From Eutypella sp. D-1 (Eukaryota; Ascomycota; Sordariomycetes; Xylariales; Diatrypaceae), in assembly GCA_023313575.1 (NCBI GenBank), contig JAJTTP010000004.1, positions 930,001 to 994,000 on the forward strand: a stretch of 64,000 bases of DNA, written 5' to 3'. Within the stretch, counting starts at the first letter, position 1, and the number at the start of each line of letters is the position of its first letter. Position numbers and translations under genes: made by a program. Below the pieces are notes generated by a model that was not told the DNA's origin, made no database searches, and saw only the letters and a program-made list of their open reading frames with translations. Shown here piece by piece: positions 12,131 through 23,687 of this stretch.

Positions 12131-15100
12131 TTAGCCCCATAACGGGGCTGTGACCTCGACGGCGCGCTCAACGACGGCGCGGACGCGGTCAGCGAGGAGC
12201 TTGCTGTTAGACTCGACCTGGAGGTCCTCAAGCCAGACGGTAGCGACGGACTTATCGACTCTGATCGCGACGCCAGGGACGGGGATACCGAGGCGATGAA
12301 GGCGGTCGAGCTCTGCGGCCTTAAGCCTCTGCTCCTCATCCTCCTCCTGCTCTTCGTCTTCCTCCTTACCGGACCCCATAGCCGTGTCCTCGTCTTCGGA
12401 TTTGGTCGCCGCCGGCTTCTTGTCCAGTGAGGATGAGGACCGGGGGGGTGTGGGTGGTGAGGCGGGTAGTTTTGGCTCCACGATTGGCGATACGGCGTCT
12501 GCGCCGAACTGCGCCTCGAGGAATAGGAAGAGTCGCTCTAGACGCTCCTGCGGCGTTAGGCCTGCGTGCGGGTTCCGCTCGGGCAGGTCGTGCGAGTGCG
12601 GGTGCTTGCTCGCGGATTCTGGGAGACGTGTTAGCATAGGCTGCGTAATGGGAATGTACGTGCTGGTATGTGTCCATGCACAAGGGATTCGACTAGCGTT
12701 GGGTGGGGAGATAGTGCAGGCTAAATGAGGTAAACAACAGAAGAAAAAAGGTGTTATACGCACGTTTTACAGCAGCAGGGCTGCTCTCCGTAGAAAGTAA
12801 GACCGCGATAACGGCGTCCGCGATGCCGTCGTTCAACATGTTGCCCTCCCACTCGATCTCCACCTCGCCGTTGTTGCGGTACCGGACCGTCACGCAGCCC
12901 ATGACGAGGTAGGCAGCGACGAGCTGGGCGACCTCCTCGTCGGCGTGCTCCTCCACCTGGCCGTTCTCGTCGCCGTTCTTCATGACCTCGTCGCCGTCGC
13001 CATCGCCGTTCTTCGCCGTCGACTTCCGGTTCTTCGTCTCGGGCAGCTCCTCGATGCCGCCGAAGGTGCCCTCGAGGGCCCAGCGCACGAGGTCGACGCC
13101 GGCGGCGCTGAGCATGAGGCGCTGGCGGCAGGCGATAGTGGACGTGGTCAGGCCGGCGTACTCGCGCAGGTCCTCGGGGTCCATGAGCGACATCTTGAAG
13201 TCGTTCTGCACGATCACGCCCGCGATCAGCTCCTGGCTCTCCTGGTGCAGGTCGTCCGGCGCGGGCAGCCGTCGCGGCGGCGGGATCGACGCCAGCTTCC
13301 CCACCACCTTGGCCACCTTATCCGTCTTGAACGGGATCCGCAGCTCCTCACAGTTCTTCGGGCTGTACACCTTCATCTCCCCCGTGTTCGCCTTGTTTAG
13401 CGATAGTAGCCGCGACTTCAGGCGCATCATGTTGTGCTGCTCGCCATGTACGAGGATCTGTGCGGGATATTAGTGAAAGTTAGAGATAAGTGGGACTAGC
13501 AGTCCTGATTTCGGATGCTTACCACGACTGGCGCTCCGACCTCCTCAATGAAATCCTTATTTTCCTGTCCGTCAACATGGGCGGCGAACGAGTACTCCGC
13601 AACGCTGCACCGGCGAGGGATCATGACCTTCTCGCTGTCCCCACCCGGATTCCGCCGGATGGCGTTCATGTTACGGGCCATGACGGCCGGAATCTGGTCA
13701 GGCTCCTGGACGATCTGCTTTGCCATGGTTCCTTCGACGCTGTAACCGGTGATGACGACGCCGTTCTTGTCGCTCGGCGCCCACTTCTCCAGCAGCTCTC
13801 GGCTGACGCCGTTCTGCAGCATACCGGGACTGGCCAGCATGACGCAGGTGCCCGAGTCGTCGAACCGGTCGAGGTTCTTGAGCGACCGGATGTATTTGAA
13901 GTCCCAGGGGCCGCCCTTGCCAGCCCCTTCTCCAGTCGCTTCGGCTTCCGCCATGCGCTCCCTGAAGAGGCGCTTGATGTTATCGTTCATCGCGCCTACG
14001 TAGGTCTGGTAGACAACCATACATTTCCGCGCAAGGTTGCTGGCATAGTATATTGGTACGTTGCGGAACTCCTTATGCTTGTCCCAGTATTCGTCAAGGA
14101 TTAGTAGCAATTCCTGTGCTCGGCCAAGGGCAAATACGGGCATCAGCACCCGACCGCCCCGGTTGAGAATATTTGTGACTGTCTTCATCAGCGCCTGTTC
14201 TCGTTCCACTCGAGGAACATGTGTTGAGATGCCGTAAGTAGACTCGGTGATGAGGACGTCGACCTTGACGCCCTTGGGAACCTCTGCAGAGACCAGATGT
14301 CTGTCCTGTTCTCTCGAGTAATCGCCGGTGAACATAATCTTCAGGCCCGCGATCTCTATCAGGAACATGGCGGCACCCAAGACATGGCCGGCGGGATATG
14401 GAGTGATACGGATAGAGGAGATGGTATGGGTCGTGTGGTAGTCGATAGCCTCAATTTGAGGGAAGGTGTTGAGGTGGTCCTGTTCCGTGTAGACGGGCTG
14501 AGAGGTAGAATACGAGGAGGTATTCCCAACCCGGACGCTATCTTGGATAAGCCACTTGTATATAGCCTTGGTTGGATGGGTCATGAACACCCTGCCTCTG
14601 AAATTCGTCTTGGCCAAGACGTAGGGAAGAGAGGCAGCATGGTCTATGTGGAAACTTTGTACGGTAACGTCAGCGAAAGATCGAACCAGCTTGGAAATAT
14701 ACGGAGAAGAGAGTCGCAAGGAGAGATATCACAAGGGTCAAGAGGGCTACCGGGTGCGTAAGGTGGGACAATATCTTGTATTGATACGGTTTCTGATGTA
14801 CATATAGGGAATAATGGGTGATGCTATGCTTGGATCTAAGCACTCATCGCAACCTATACCGAACAAACCTGACGAAGATCCTTGGCTTACATAGACAATA
14901 CAATACGCATCTTACGTCCCTTCGACTCGACCGATACGTCACCTTTGACCATCCAACTATCTCAAAAGGGAGCAAAGGGGTACCGAAATAGGGAAAGGGA
15001 GGCCGGGGGGGGGGGAGTCTTACTGGCTAATTAGGAGGACATCAACAGTACTGAGATCGAAGTCGTCGAAGAAGGGAAGGGCAGCAAGGCCATCATAGGC

Positions 15101-15340
15101 AGGATGTTGACCGGCATCAAGCTTTACAGAGAAACGCGTCAGAATTGCTCATACCCACGCAGAAGACTCCGGGGGTACTCAGCGCACCATTACAGTTTTG
15201 CCCTTGTACTGTATTATATGACATGACCTTCCGACCTCGTTGCCACCACCGAGGCAAAGGAACATGAGTTCGTCGGCCGGATCGACTGGTTCGTCGGTGA
15301 CAGTGGCAGCCATGGCCGAAGCTTTGCGCTTGGAAGCCAT
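12131..15340 (-). CDS. ysh1: mRNA 3'-end endonuclease Ysh1 (CPSF-73), metallo-beta-lactamase/beta-CASP
   Basis: Five exons: 15340-15188, 15121-15024, 14654-13523, 13457-12764, 12618-12131; introns of 66, 369, 65 and 145 nt; 854 aa. It is the nuclease of the cleavage and polyadenylation factor that cuts pre-mRNA. The N-terminus has MFLCLGGGNEVGRSCHI and LDAGQHPAYDGLAALPFFDD. The zinc-binding HFHIDH at 84-89 is formed exactly across the 369-nt intron. Further metal-ligand and beta-CASP motifs follow (FTGDYSRE, ITESTYG, VLMPVFALGRAQELL). The C-terminal half (SPKNCEELRIPF onward) is the domain that binds CPSF100. Acid-rich, Lys/Glu low-complexity sequence interrupts the C-terminal domain. A second in-frame Met at residue 10 is an alternative start. 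Length fits fungal Ysh1. Confidence 0.95.
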
Positions 15341-16699
15341 GATTGGTGTGTTGTATGTAGAATCGGGGGGCCTGTATTTATCAGATTCGGCAACGTATCT
15401 TCGGGCGTTGAGGGTCGTCTATGTTCGCTGTTGCCGTCGTTGTTGCTGTCGCAGTCGCATCAGTGGGTCGAGGCCGAGTGTACAAATTCCCTTTTACGTA
15501 GCCATTAAATACAATAGGCACAATCTAATGCATTGAGTCGGACAATTCTAGTAAATCAGTCCGTGTGGTGTAGACTATTTATTAGTAAGTATGGAAGTAT
15601 ATGTTGTTAGGACACTTCGTGAATGAATGAGGGGAGAACAAAAAAAGATGTAAAGTGAAATGCGACACTACATAACGTAGGAATGGAAGTTGATTAAGGT
15701 GAAGTCGAGTTTAATCGTCTCCAGCTCGATCAGTCTTGGTCGCGTTTAATTGAAGCGTTCAAGGTACTTAGGTACATGGCCTACATACGTAGTTCCATGA
15801 CACTAACCGCTTATAGCTCTAGTGCTGTCTGTATTGGCTTTACAGTACATGGATAGTACCTTATCCAGATGGATCTGTGTACACTCAAAATCCCAAGGCT
15901 GCAAGGCTACTCCAGTTAACTATCTCCCTGGCCTTCTCTATCGTGTAGGTACCTGTGCACTGAAAGTAACCTCAATGGCTACCTAGTAGGTATTTGAGAT
16001 ACCTAAGTATATTTAGGTATTTGTGCAAGCCTTGAGCAATCTCGTATCCATGTGCTCTTGTACTGGGGTACATATGAATCCAATGATTAAGTAATCGCTC
16101 CCATTCGAAAAATTCATGATTTACATGGAACACCAGCAATGGTTGGTCCGTGCCCAAAGTAGCTTTATCTGTCAAGGTACTTGATTGAAGTATGTCTCCC
16201 TAAAAGCGCAGGCGCTACCTTACCTATTGTATGTAGTAGTAAAGTGTAGGTACATAGGTACATAGTTTTGGAACAATGCCAAAAGCCCTGGGATTGTGAC
16301 GATAGCCTTTTCTAAGGTTGGCTTTTGCTCCTCCTCTTCTTTCCTCATCAACCTTTTAAGCTTTTTACTACCCATCGTCAACTTCCCATCGCCACCACCG
16401 AGTCCACAACAACATCCATCGCAACCACCATAACCGATATTTAAACGCTAGAGAGAGCCTTTCCTTCGATTCATCTGCGATAATATCAACTATTGCTACG
16501 ACAGACTTCTTGCCGAAACAGGCGCGCAATTCCGACGCGTCGCCGCAGCTTTCAACTCGACTTCTTTCCCCGGATCCAGAATCAACTGCGACTATTTGCG
16601 CATGGAAACACTGCCGGCGCCGACGAATGGGCGGTGAGATCCGGAGAGTTACAGGCTTTTCGCCTGTTCGGACACCCGAAGTAACTTGTGGAGGCTGTC

Positions 16700-16738
16700 A
16701 ATAGGTCGTGAATAGGCCGTGAATAGGCCGTGAATAGG
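16700..16738 (+). repeat. 11-bp tandem repeat, ~3.5 copies
   Basis: Unit AATAGGCCGTG, the first copy with T for C. It lies in the presumed TAF4 leader. Confidence 0.8.
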
Positions 16739-16842
16739 TTGCCGATAGGAATAAGAACGATCTTTCAGGTTACATTTTGCGCAAACACTACAACCTACGC
16801 CATACTTCCCTACTCAGCTATTTTACTTTATTACTTATTCCT

Positions 16843-16896
16843 TCTCCATCTCATCCTATCCCCATCTCCATCTCATCCTATCCCCATCTCCATCTA
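16843..16896 (+). repeat. 22-bp pyrimidine tandem repeat, ~2.3 copies
   Basis: Two perfect copies of a unit starting CTCCATCTCATCCTATCC, plus a partial third. Pyrimidine-only and within the presumed TAF4 5' leader. Confidence 0.8.
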
Positions 16897-17055
16897 TCTT
16901 CCTTATCTTCTTCAACAACTTCGCCACTTGACGGAATCTGTTTGTCATCATCTTCGCCCGTTTAACTCGATAACCGGATGAGTCAACTCTACTAAATTCC
17001 GATCACATCGACGATTTTTTCTCCCGTTTGCGATCGCGAAAAGAAAAAAAAAATA

Positions 17056-19107
17056 ATGTCACACCCCCCGCAGTCAACCATGACTACTACCGCTCAGCAT
17101 GCTGCTCAGCAGCGACCTTTCTCTCCTCTACAGTCATCTCCACCCCCGAACACTCCAGGAGGGATTTCATTACCACCACCAGTTAAGAAACCGAAGATAT
17201 CACCTACTAGTCCATCTTCGCAGCCGGCATCTCCTTACGTCAACTCAGGCTACGCTGGTAGCCCTCAAGCAACTACACCAGGTGCAATCGCCACACCAAC
17301 AACGAATTTTCCATCACCCGCGCCACAAGGCTATCATAATCCTCAAACCAATGCGAGTCAGGTTAATAGCCCGTACCAGCAGACACGTCCTCCGAACAGC
17401 CTACCTATGCCGACCGTAACACCAGTGCCGCCACCGACCATCCCTCCGCCGAACCTGACCACACCGCAGCCGCCACACCAGACTCCGGTACCTCCGCCAG
17501 TAGCACCTTACTCAACCGCTACTCTCGTACCAGCGCACCTCGGCCAAGGCGATATGGGCCCTCCTTCCGTAGCTCCTTCATCTTTCTCCTTGGCCAACAA
17601 TGATGCGCAAAAGCAGCAAGGCTCGAAGCCTGCCCCGGCTAAAGGCTCCGACTACGACATGAACGACATGCTTGCGGGTACTGGCATCAATCTCGATGAG
17701 GAGGCAGAGAAGCTGAATGACTTCGAGATAAGAGAGGGCTTTCCACACCATCCTCCCGGTGGTAAAGATAGCTTCTATGGTGCCGGACCCGCCAACCAGC
17801 CAGCGCAGCACACCGACGCCCGGAGTCCAGAGGAACTTGCCGCCGAGGCCGCCGACGAAGCATGGAACGCCGCAGCAAGGAATCTAGCTATATTCCGAAC
17901 CAATGAGATGTTACACCCCTTCTTGGAGCCCGGTATTCTCCACAAGCGTCTACAGAACCGCGCCATCAAGTACGGCCTAACCCTTAACGATGAACTAAAG
18001 CCGGATGGTAAAAACCAGTACGTGGGAAAATTAAATAACCCGGCCGATTTCCCTAAGCCTGAGATCATAGTCTCAACGAAGGAGGCCGCTGATGGCACGA
18101 TGGTGGAAACGCACGGATCATTCATCCCTCACGAGGCTTATTTACTCGAGCAAATCGCTCTTCTCTCGCTAGCAACGAAGGAGCATGTACGCACCTTGAT
18201 TGGCGAAGCCAATCGGATATCCACGACCAGACAGCAGACCACGCACGGGACAGTACCAACAGAATGGATAGACGCTGCCGCTTTACAGCAGCCAAGCCCA
18301 AACGATACACAACCCAAAAGCCCGCAGACGGGTACGGAAAGCGCGGTCAGCCCCCGTGCGAAACCGCTCAAGCGTAAGAACGAACACGCAAGGTTGATGA
18401 AAGTAACCGGTAACGAAATTACTGACATGACTTGTATAGGCTCGGCAGATGAGATCAGCAACGGTCTGCCTACTCCGGTCTCCGAGGCATCGTCGCCGAA
18501 TTTCTTGGTTGAGGCTTTGGAGGACGTTGGAAAGGAGACACGGAATCTAGAAGAAGGCCGGCTCAAGAAGAGGATGAAGCGACAAGAGAAGAGCGACGAG
18601 AAGAAAGATGGCGAAGATGGCGGTTCGCGAGCCGGATCTGTCGCTCCCGGCACACCCGGTTCCGTCGCCCCCGAAGGCGATGCGAAACCTATGACCAAGA
18701 AGGAGAGCAAAAAGGCGGCGAAGCAGGCGGAGATCAGCAGTACGACCGTCAACCAAACACTAAGCATGTTTGCCGGCGGAAAGAAGAAGAAGAGGTACTC
18801 GTGGATGACCGGGGGTGCTCCCGGCAGCGGAGCGGCCACGCCAAGACAACAAGGCGCCGGCCAGCCCGGCACACCTGGCGGACCAGCGGGTTCAAACGCC
18901 CGGGCCGCTCGCGGCCCCCTCACCCGGGACAGCGCCCACCGCCTCGGGTCTTTCCGCGAGGACTCGAAGAAGGGTAAGAACATCCAGCTCAGAGACTTTA
19001 TCGCCGTTCTCGAGGACCGTGAGATCGATCCATTCGTCTTACAATCCATTTACGACAAGTTGGATAAATCAGACTTCGGCGATAAAATGCATCGGTCAAA
19101 GACATGA
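17056..19107 (+). CDS. taf4: Transcription initiation factor TFIID subunit 4 (TAF4)
   Basis: Single exon, 683 aa. TAF4 is a histone-fold scaffold subunit of TFIID that pairs with TAF12. The N-terminal ~200 residues are Pro/Ser/Thr/Gln-rich and disordered. The conserved TAF4 region follows from DMLAGTGINLDEEAEKL (~205) through NEMLHPFLEPGILHKRLQNR to ALLSLATKEHVRTLIGEA. A Lys/Glu-rich stretch then leads to SSTTVNQTLSMF, GKKKKRYSWM and the C-terminal IQLRDFIAVLEDREIDPFVL, hallmarks of fungal TAF4. The start ATG follows an A-rich leader and a long in-frame upstream block without coding character. YSH1 is divergent. Confidence 0.93.
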   Translation: MSHPPQSTMTTTAQHAAQQRPFSPLQSSPPPNTPGGISLPPPVKKPKISPTSPSSQPASPYVNSGYAGSPQATTPGAIATPTTNFPSPAPQGYHNPQTNASQVNSPYQQTRPPNSLPMPTVTPVPPPTIPPPNLTTPQPPHQTPVPPPVAPYSTATLVPAHLGQGDMGPPSVAPSSFSLANNDAQKQQGSKPAPAKGSDYDMNDMLAGTGINLDEEAEKLNDFEIREGFPHHPPGGKDSFYGAGPANQPAQHTDARSPEELAAEAADEAWNAAARNLAIFRTNEMLHPFLEPGILHKRLQNRAIKYGLTLNDELKPDGKNQYVGKLNNPADFPKPEIIVSTKEAADGTMVETHGSFIPHEAYLLEQIALLSLATKEHVRTLIGEANRISTTRQQTTHGTVPTEWIDAAALQQPSPNDTQPKSPQTGTESAVSPRAKPLKRKNEHARLMKVTGNEITDMTCIGSADEISNGLPTPVSEASSPNFLVEALEDVGKETRNLEEGRLKKRMKRQEKSDEKKDGEDGGSRAGSVAPGTPGSVAPEGDAKPMTKKESKKAAKQAEISSTTVNQTLSMFAGGKKKKRYSWMTGGAPGSGAATPRQQGAGQPGTPGGPAGSNARAARGPLTRDSAHRLGSFREDSKKGKNIQLRDFIAVLEDREIDPFVLQSIYDKLDKSDFGDKMHRSKT

Positions 19108-21537
19108 ACTCGAGCACATTCTAGTCCCCTTTCATATGGATTCATGGAGGGGTTTTTTTTTTTCGACTTGCTCGATAGGGATGGGACCTTGGGTTTCCCC
19201 GGTCCATCCGACTAGTTCTACCTCGCATCCACTACCTATCTGAACTAATCATTACGGAAGCAAGAGATCGCTTTGTCGGTCTACTACATACTCTTTACAG
19301 AACTATACTGTATTTCCTCAACAAAAACCATCCCGCTGGTGCCGCTGCATAAGGCCGCATTGCACCATACTGTTGATTAGTGATCTGTCTGCTTCCAGTT
19401 CGGCGTTGGCATTCCCAGGGAGAAAGGCTGGGTCCCCACCATTTCACGTGGGCTACTGACCCACGACATGGTTGTTGCTTTTATTTCTCCTCTTCCCTCA
19501 TGCGCCTGCCTTCAACAAACTACAACTTCGCGATCCGTCTACGTCTACCAGAAACGTGCTATCGCGCGAAACCTGGAGATGCGAAAAAGCGACACTTTAT
19601 ATATCGATACGATACAATACGATGAACGCAGCCTCACAACCGCACGTCATCATCGACGGGATTTCCACGTATCTCTCTCCGCCAGCCGTCCCCATCTCAT
19701 TTTTTTCTATGGCTGACCCGGCGCGCTGGACAAAGGGCAGGAAAGGGGGGATGGGCTCGGCGTTCACGGAGGCAGCGGTTTTTTCCATTCCACCATTGTT
19801 GTGAGAGTACAAGGGAGACACGATTCGTCGGCGGGAGGGAAAATGGAGGCTAGGCTACCCAACGTATATAACAGACCTGCCGTAACTACCCTCCTCCGCC
19901 CAATACCTCGCTTTGGCCACCACTGCTACTGCTGCTCCTCTTTTGTCTTTAACTGCAAGTTCCCTCGCAGACGAACGGGACGAATAGATAGGCGGTCAAG
20001 CGAAGGAACACGGGGAGTTAGACGGTAGTTACGAGATAGGGACAGCGAAAAGAGATGGGGAGGGAGGAAGGGGGAGAAGGGAGAGGAATAGTAATGAAAA
20101 AGCGCGTGCGTATGCATGATGAAGATACATGACGATGGCCTTTCTCACCTTCAGCCTCTTGATATCTGATGTGATGCGATGTGATGACTGTGCCGAGTCG
20201 ACATGCTCTGGGTTTCGGTGAGATATGCCAATGGTGTATACAGTATACGGTTGATGGTTCTGGTCTATACGGTCTTGATTGCTCACTCGCGATGGAATGT
20301 ACTGACCCCACGGGGCCATACGCTCTCACAAGGTCTGGTTTAGGTCTTCATACGCACATCCCGCCAACTTGCGCAAAGAAAACGCTCTCTATCGAGACAT
20401 ATATGCCCCATGGGATGGGAGGCTTAGGTCGATGGCTGCCACGCAGGCCCCTCCCTACCTCCCCTCCCCTCCACGCCATCAAAAGAGACCGTCTGGGATA
20501 ACGCCCCTCTAGGTACCCGGCAACTAATTATATGCAAGTAGGTATACCAGATCTCTGCATCTCTTGTAAAGATATGTCTTGTCAATTCAAGGTTATGTCA
20601 TGCAGGCTGAGCCCGCTTAGACCTCGAGGCAACGCGTGCATAATGGTTTGGGTATGTCCTGTTTGATTCCTTCAGCTTCGCCTGGTTGGTGCTGCAAGAC
20701 CCTCGACCAATCCCATCATTTTCCCCGTCCTCGGGGTCCCCCCAAAAAGTAAGATAGAAAAGGCTGAAGCATTTGTGTTGCATCTTGACCATCTTGACAG
20801 CGCCGAGGGGGTCTCCGCTGACTGACATGTGCCGCAACCGGCTTGTATCACGATGGATGTTCACTGGTAAGGCTAGCCACGGCGTTATAGAGAAGCGCTT
20901 AAAGGAGATTGATGAGGTAATGTGGTGTAGCTGCCTTTTCGTCCCTTTTTTCCCTCTTCTTTTTCTGGCATTAGCATGGTAACTGCGCGGTCTATCGGTG
21001 TTCAATCGCGGGAGCGACGCCACCCGCGATTAACGGCCCCTCTTCTCGGGCGAGCCCCTTACGGGATCGTCACCGAATACTCCTCCGCGTGCCTACGTGT
21101 ATGTTCTGCAATCATTATTCTTAGATCATCGCCGTATACTGTGACTGAGATTCTGTAGTCTGTTTTAGCTTTTCGCAAATTTGATTGGGAAGGGCGGCAG
21201 GGCGATACGGTTTTGTCCAGATTTTGTCCCCGGGTTTGTCCAGGTTTTGCCCAGGTTTTGTCCCGCTATCAGATTTTGGCCGCCAGCGCGCAACGTCCGA
21301 TAATCAGATTTTGTTCGGGTTTTGTCCAGCACCATAACACGCTCGACGACGAGATTGTCTATATATTTCAAGATGATTTCCAAATATTGGAAGTGGTTTG
21401 GGAAGCTCTTTCTGCTGCAAGCGATCTAGTTCTTGACTGATATCCACGGAGCTTCACTGCAAAGTCCACACCCTACACCAAGCCACGCAAGCATCATCAC
21501 GCAATTCTACAGCCTCGCTACCCAGCACACGTCTGCC
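19108..21537. other. 2.4-kb gene-poor region
   Basis: The first few hundred bases are TAF4 3' flank. Open stretches on the minus strand at 20018-20329 and 20598-21023 have no recognisable domain, no codon bias and no splice logic. A repeat array at 21210-21330 is listed separately. I see no supported gene. Confidence 0.5.
21210..21330 (-). repeat. Array 1 of GACAAAATCTG-like motif (minus orientation)
   Basis: Read on the minus strand, variants of GACAAAAYCTGG recur about eight times (CTGGACAAAACCCG, ACAAAATCTGATTATC, GGGACAAAACCTGGGCAAAA). The units are ~11-14 bp and partly interrupted by a unique GC-rich piece. Confidence 0.75.
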
Positions 21538-21865
21538 ATGTCTCCTTCTAGCACCAACACGTCGGGGGAGGGTAAGACCAGGTAAGCCTTGTCTACGATT
21601 GCCTCATAGATAAGCATATCGACAGAGTACTGACCGGCCCGGCACCAGCCAGGAGACGTTGCTTACGCTCCAAGAGTACCTCCACTCCGACGGACCTATC
21701 TCCGAGCGCCTCTTTGGGACCGGGAAGAAAAGCAAGAAAGGCGAGGAAGGCAAGGGCACAAAGGGAAAGGGGGATGGGGGCCACAAGGACAAGGCCAGAG
21801 CTCACATTGAGCAATTCGATTATGCATGGGCTGCGAGTACTGGAGAGGGGAGCAAAGATAATTAG
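21538..21865 (+). CDS. Small charged hypothetical protein, 86 aa
   Basis: Two exons, 21538-21581 and 21649-21865, with a 67-nt intron bearing consensus ends (AG|GTAAGC and CACCAG|C); the phases join as S(15). The product starts MSPSSTNTSGEGKTS, continues QETLLTLQEYLHSDGPISERLFG, has a Lys/Gly-rich centre (~41-62) and ends AHIEQFDYAWAASTGEGSKDN. No signal peptide, membrane segment or known domain is seen; it is probably a soluble cytosolic or nuclear protein. Support is the clean intron, the spliced frame and the amphipathic LLTLQEYLHS segment. It could be a chance ORF, but splice sites that restore a protein-like frame make a gene more likely. It lies between two inverted repeat arrays. Confidence 0.6.
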
Positions 21866-23687
21866 GCCTCGGCTGGCTTGGCACAAGCTTCTGGGGGCTT
21901 TTCTTTACCTAGCCACATCAGCAATTACAGGGTAGACCAAATCACATTACATCAATATATCATAATCGCTCCCTATGCCACTTGCTATTTATAGATCTCA
22001 AGGTAGTGCGATGAACCTTTGAATCAAATGTTGAACGAAGGTGTTACAATATTGGTAAGGCAACTAAGGCAACTACTCGTTTGGAGCAGCAAGACATGAA
22101 ATTACCCACGTAGTATGATCCCATCAACTGCAGCCTGCCGCCCCGCACCCACATGACAAAAAGGTCAGGCAAACAAGCCACTACAGTAACTCACGTATAC
22201 CATACGAAGTATGTACCTACAATAAGAAACCAGAAGACTAGGCACTGGAGTCTTGATTAGCAGTTATCAGCTTCGTACTGCTCATGTAGGTCGTACCCAT
22301 GGGCCAGTGGCGGACGGCGAACGTAAGGAAAACTATGCCTGAAAGCCAAAGGACTACCAATGCAGTGCTCAATACTACTTGAGGTCGTTTCTAAGTAGAG
22401 CCAATTTCTGCATGAAGTGCTCTATCGGTCACTACGATCTGTATCCTGGCCGCGCACCGTTCAGAAGCGGATCTGCTAAATTGACTTTCGAGGCAGGCTA
22501 TTTGAAGGGTTTGTATAAAATAGAATGTTAGAGCTAGCAACACATAATTAGCCCATGTTTCACCCTGCTCTGTACACGCTTTGGGAGATACTGTCAAGTG
22601 ATACTTCCAAAGCACCGAAGACTGTGAACACTGGCTGCATGCATGTACCTAGGCAGGCGATTGGGTGTGGATGGATGGCTTCTTAGTATGCCACAATGCC
22701 ATGTGCTAGTGAGCCTGTAGGTCATCCTAGAACTGGGCCCTGAACTGGAGGGACGGAGCGGAGTACCCCCTGTATTCTAAGTAGTGGGTCCCAAATAGGG
22801 GTAGGCCAAAGCCAATGCACGAAGGTCGGCTATGTCTATAAATTATGGTTTTTATAGAATGATTTGTATTGTCACTGGGTCTCATCCGTGTATTTCTATT
22901 CGCACCTCAGAAAAATGCACTCCGCCCCGTCATATCAAGGTGTAGAGTTCAAAACTCTTGTAGGGCTCAGGGCTTTCTTCCCTCCGGCTTGAAAAAGCAG
23001 TCATGCCTTGCCATCCGTTATGCGAAGGTCCCTCAACTGGCCGCCAAGGACGCAGCTTTTGACCCGAAGCCTAAGCAGGCTACCAATAACATTCTTAAGC
23101 CACCCCGGAATTGGGTATCATTCTTCCAATGACGTGGTCCAATAAACCCTGATATGCCCATCGCGCGACAAAGAGTAGAAGTTATGAGAATATTGCAGGG
23201 ACAAAACCTGTTGGAAGCCCCTGCTGACAAAATCTGTTGACAAAGTCTGTAGGCAGACCCTGTAGGCAGAATGTGTTGACCTTGTCAGATGTCGGAATGG
23301 GGTAGCAAAATCTGATTAGGGTGATGTGCCAAGGTACTTTTCTCACGTCAATGGACCAATTGGCCGGAGGGCTATCTCTTGCATCAATACATTTGACCGA
23401 AGCCTAGTCATTGCTTATAAGCATGTCATATACACCCTACAACCCACCCGCCCGACTTTGTTTTCCCTTTTCAACCTTTTAATTACCACCTAGAGCCTAA
23501 TATTACCAAACAGTGCTTCTCTTGCTTAATAGAGCCAATGTCTCTGGATGATGTACATGGTTGAGACTATATCACGCTTGTCAAGATAATTGATAAAATA
23601 GGAGTCTATATTTTCTCTACATGCCCGTTCTCTTCACTCCTTCACCAACTATTCTGTACCGCCTATCCTCTATTTTCCATAACTAAG
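21866..23687. other. 1.8-kb gene-poor region
   Basis: No exon is supported. A second motif array lies at 23197-23320. The last ~200 bp before 23688 is CT-rich promoter or leader sequence for the Clr5-ankyrin gene. Confidence 0.5.
23197..23320 (+). repeat. Array 2 of GACAAAATCTG-like motif (plus orientation)
   Basis: On the plus strand GGGACAAAACCTGTTG, CTGACAAAATCTGTTG and GACAAAGTCTGTAGG follow one another, ending in CAAAATCTGATTAGG. The motif and even the ATCTGATTA variant match array 1 at 21210-21330, in opposite orientation about 2 kb away. Confidence 0.75.

Larger units (their letters stand above)
15341..17055. other. Divergent intergenic region, YSH1 5' / TAF4 5'
   Basis: 1.7 kb containing both promoters. 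The 15760-16270 part is rich in AGGTACATAG/GTACCTA words. The TAF4-proximal 700 bp is pyrimidine-rich and carries two short tandem repeats (16700-16738 and 16843-16896), probably in the 5' leader. No exon is supported. Confidence 0.55.

Noticed and set aside
12945..14104. Plus-strand open frames antisense to YSH1
   Set aside because: Shadows of YSH1 exons 3 and 4.
20598..21023. 141-codon open frame on the minus strand
   Set aside because: No recognisable domain or splice support in a gene-poor region.
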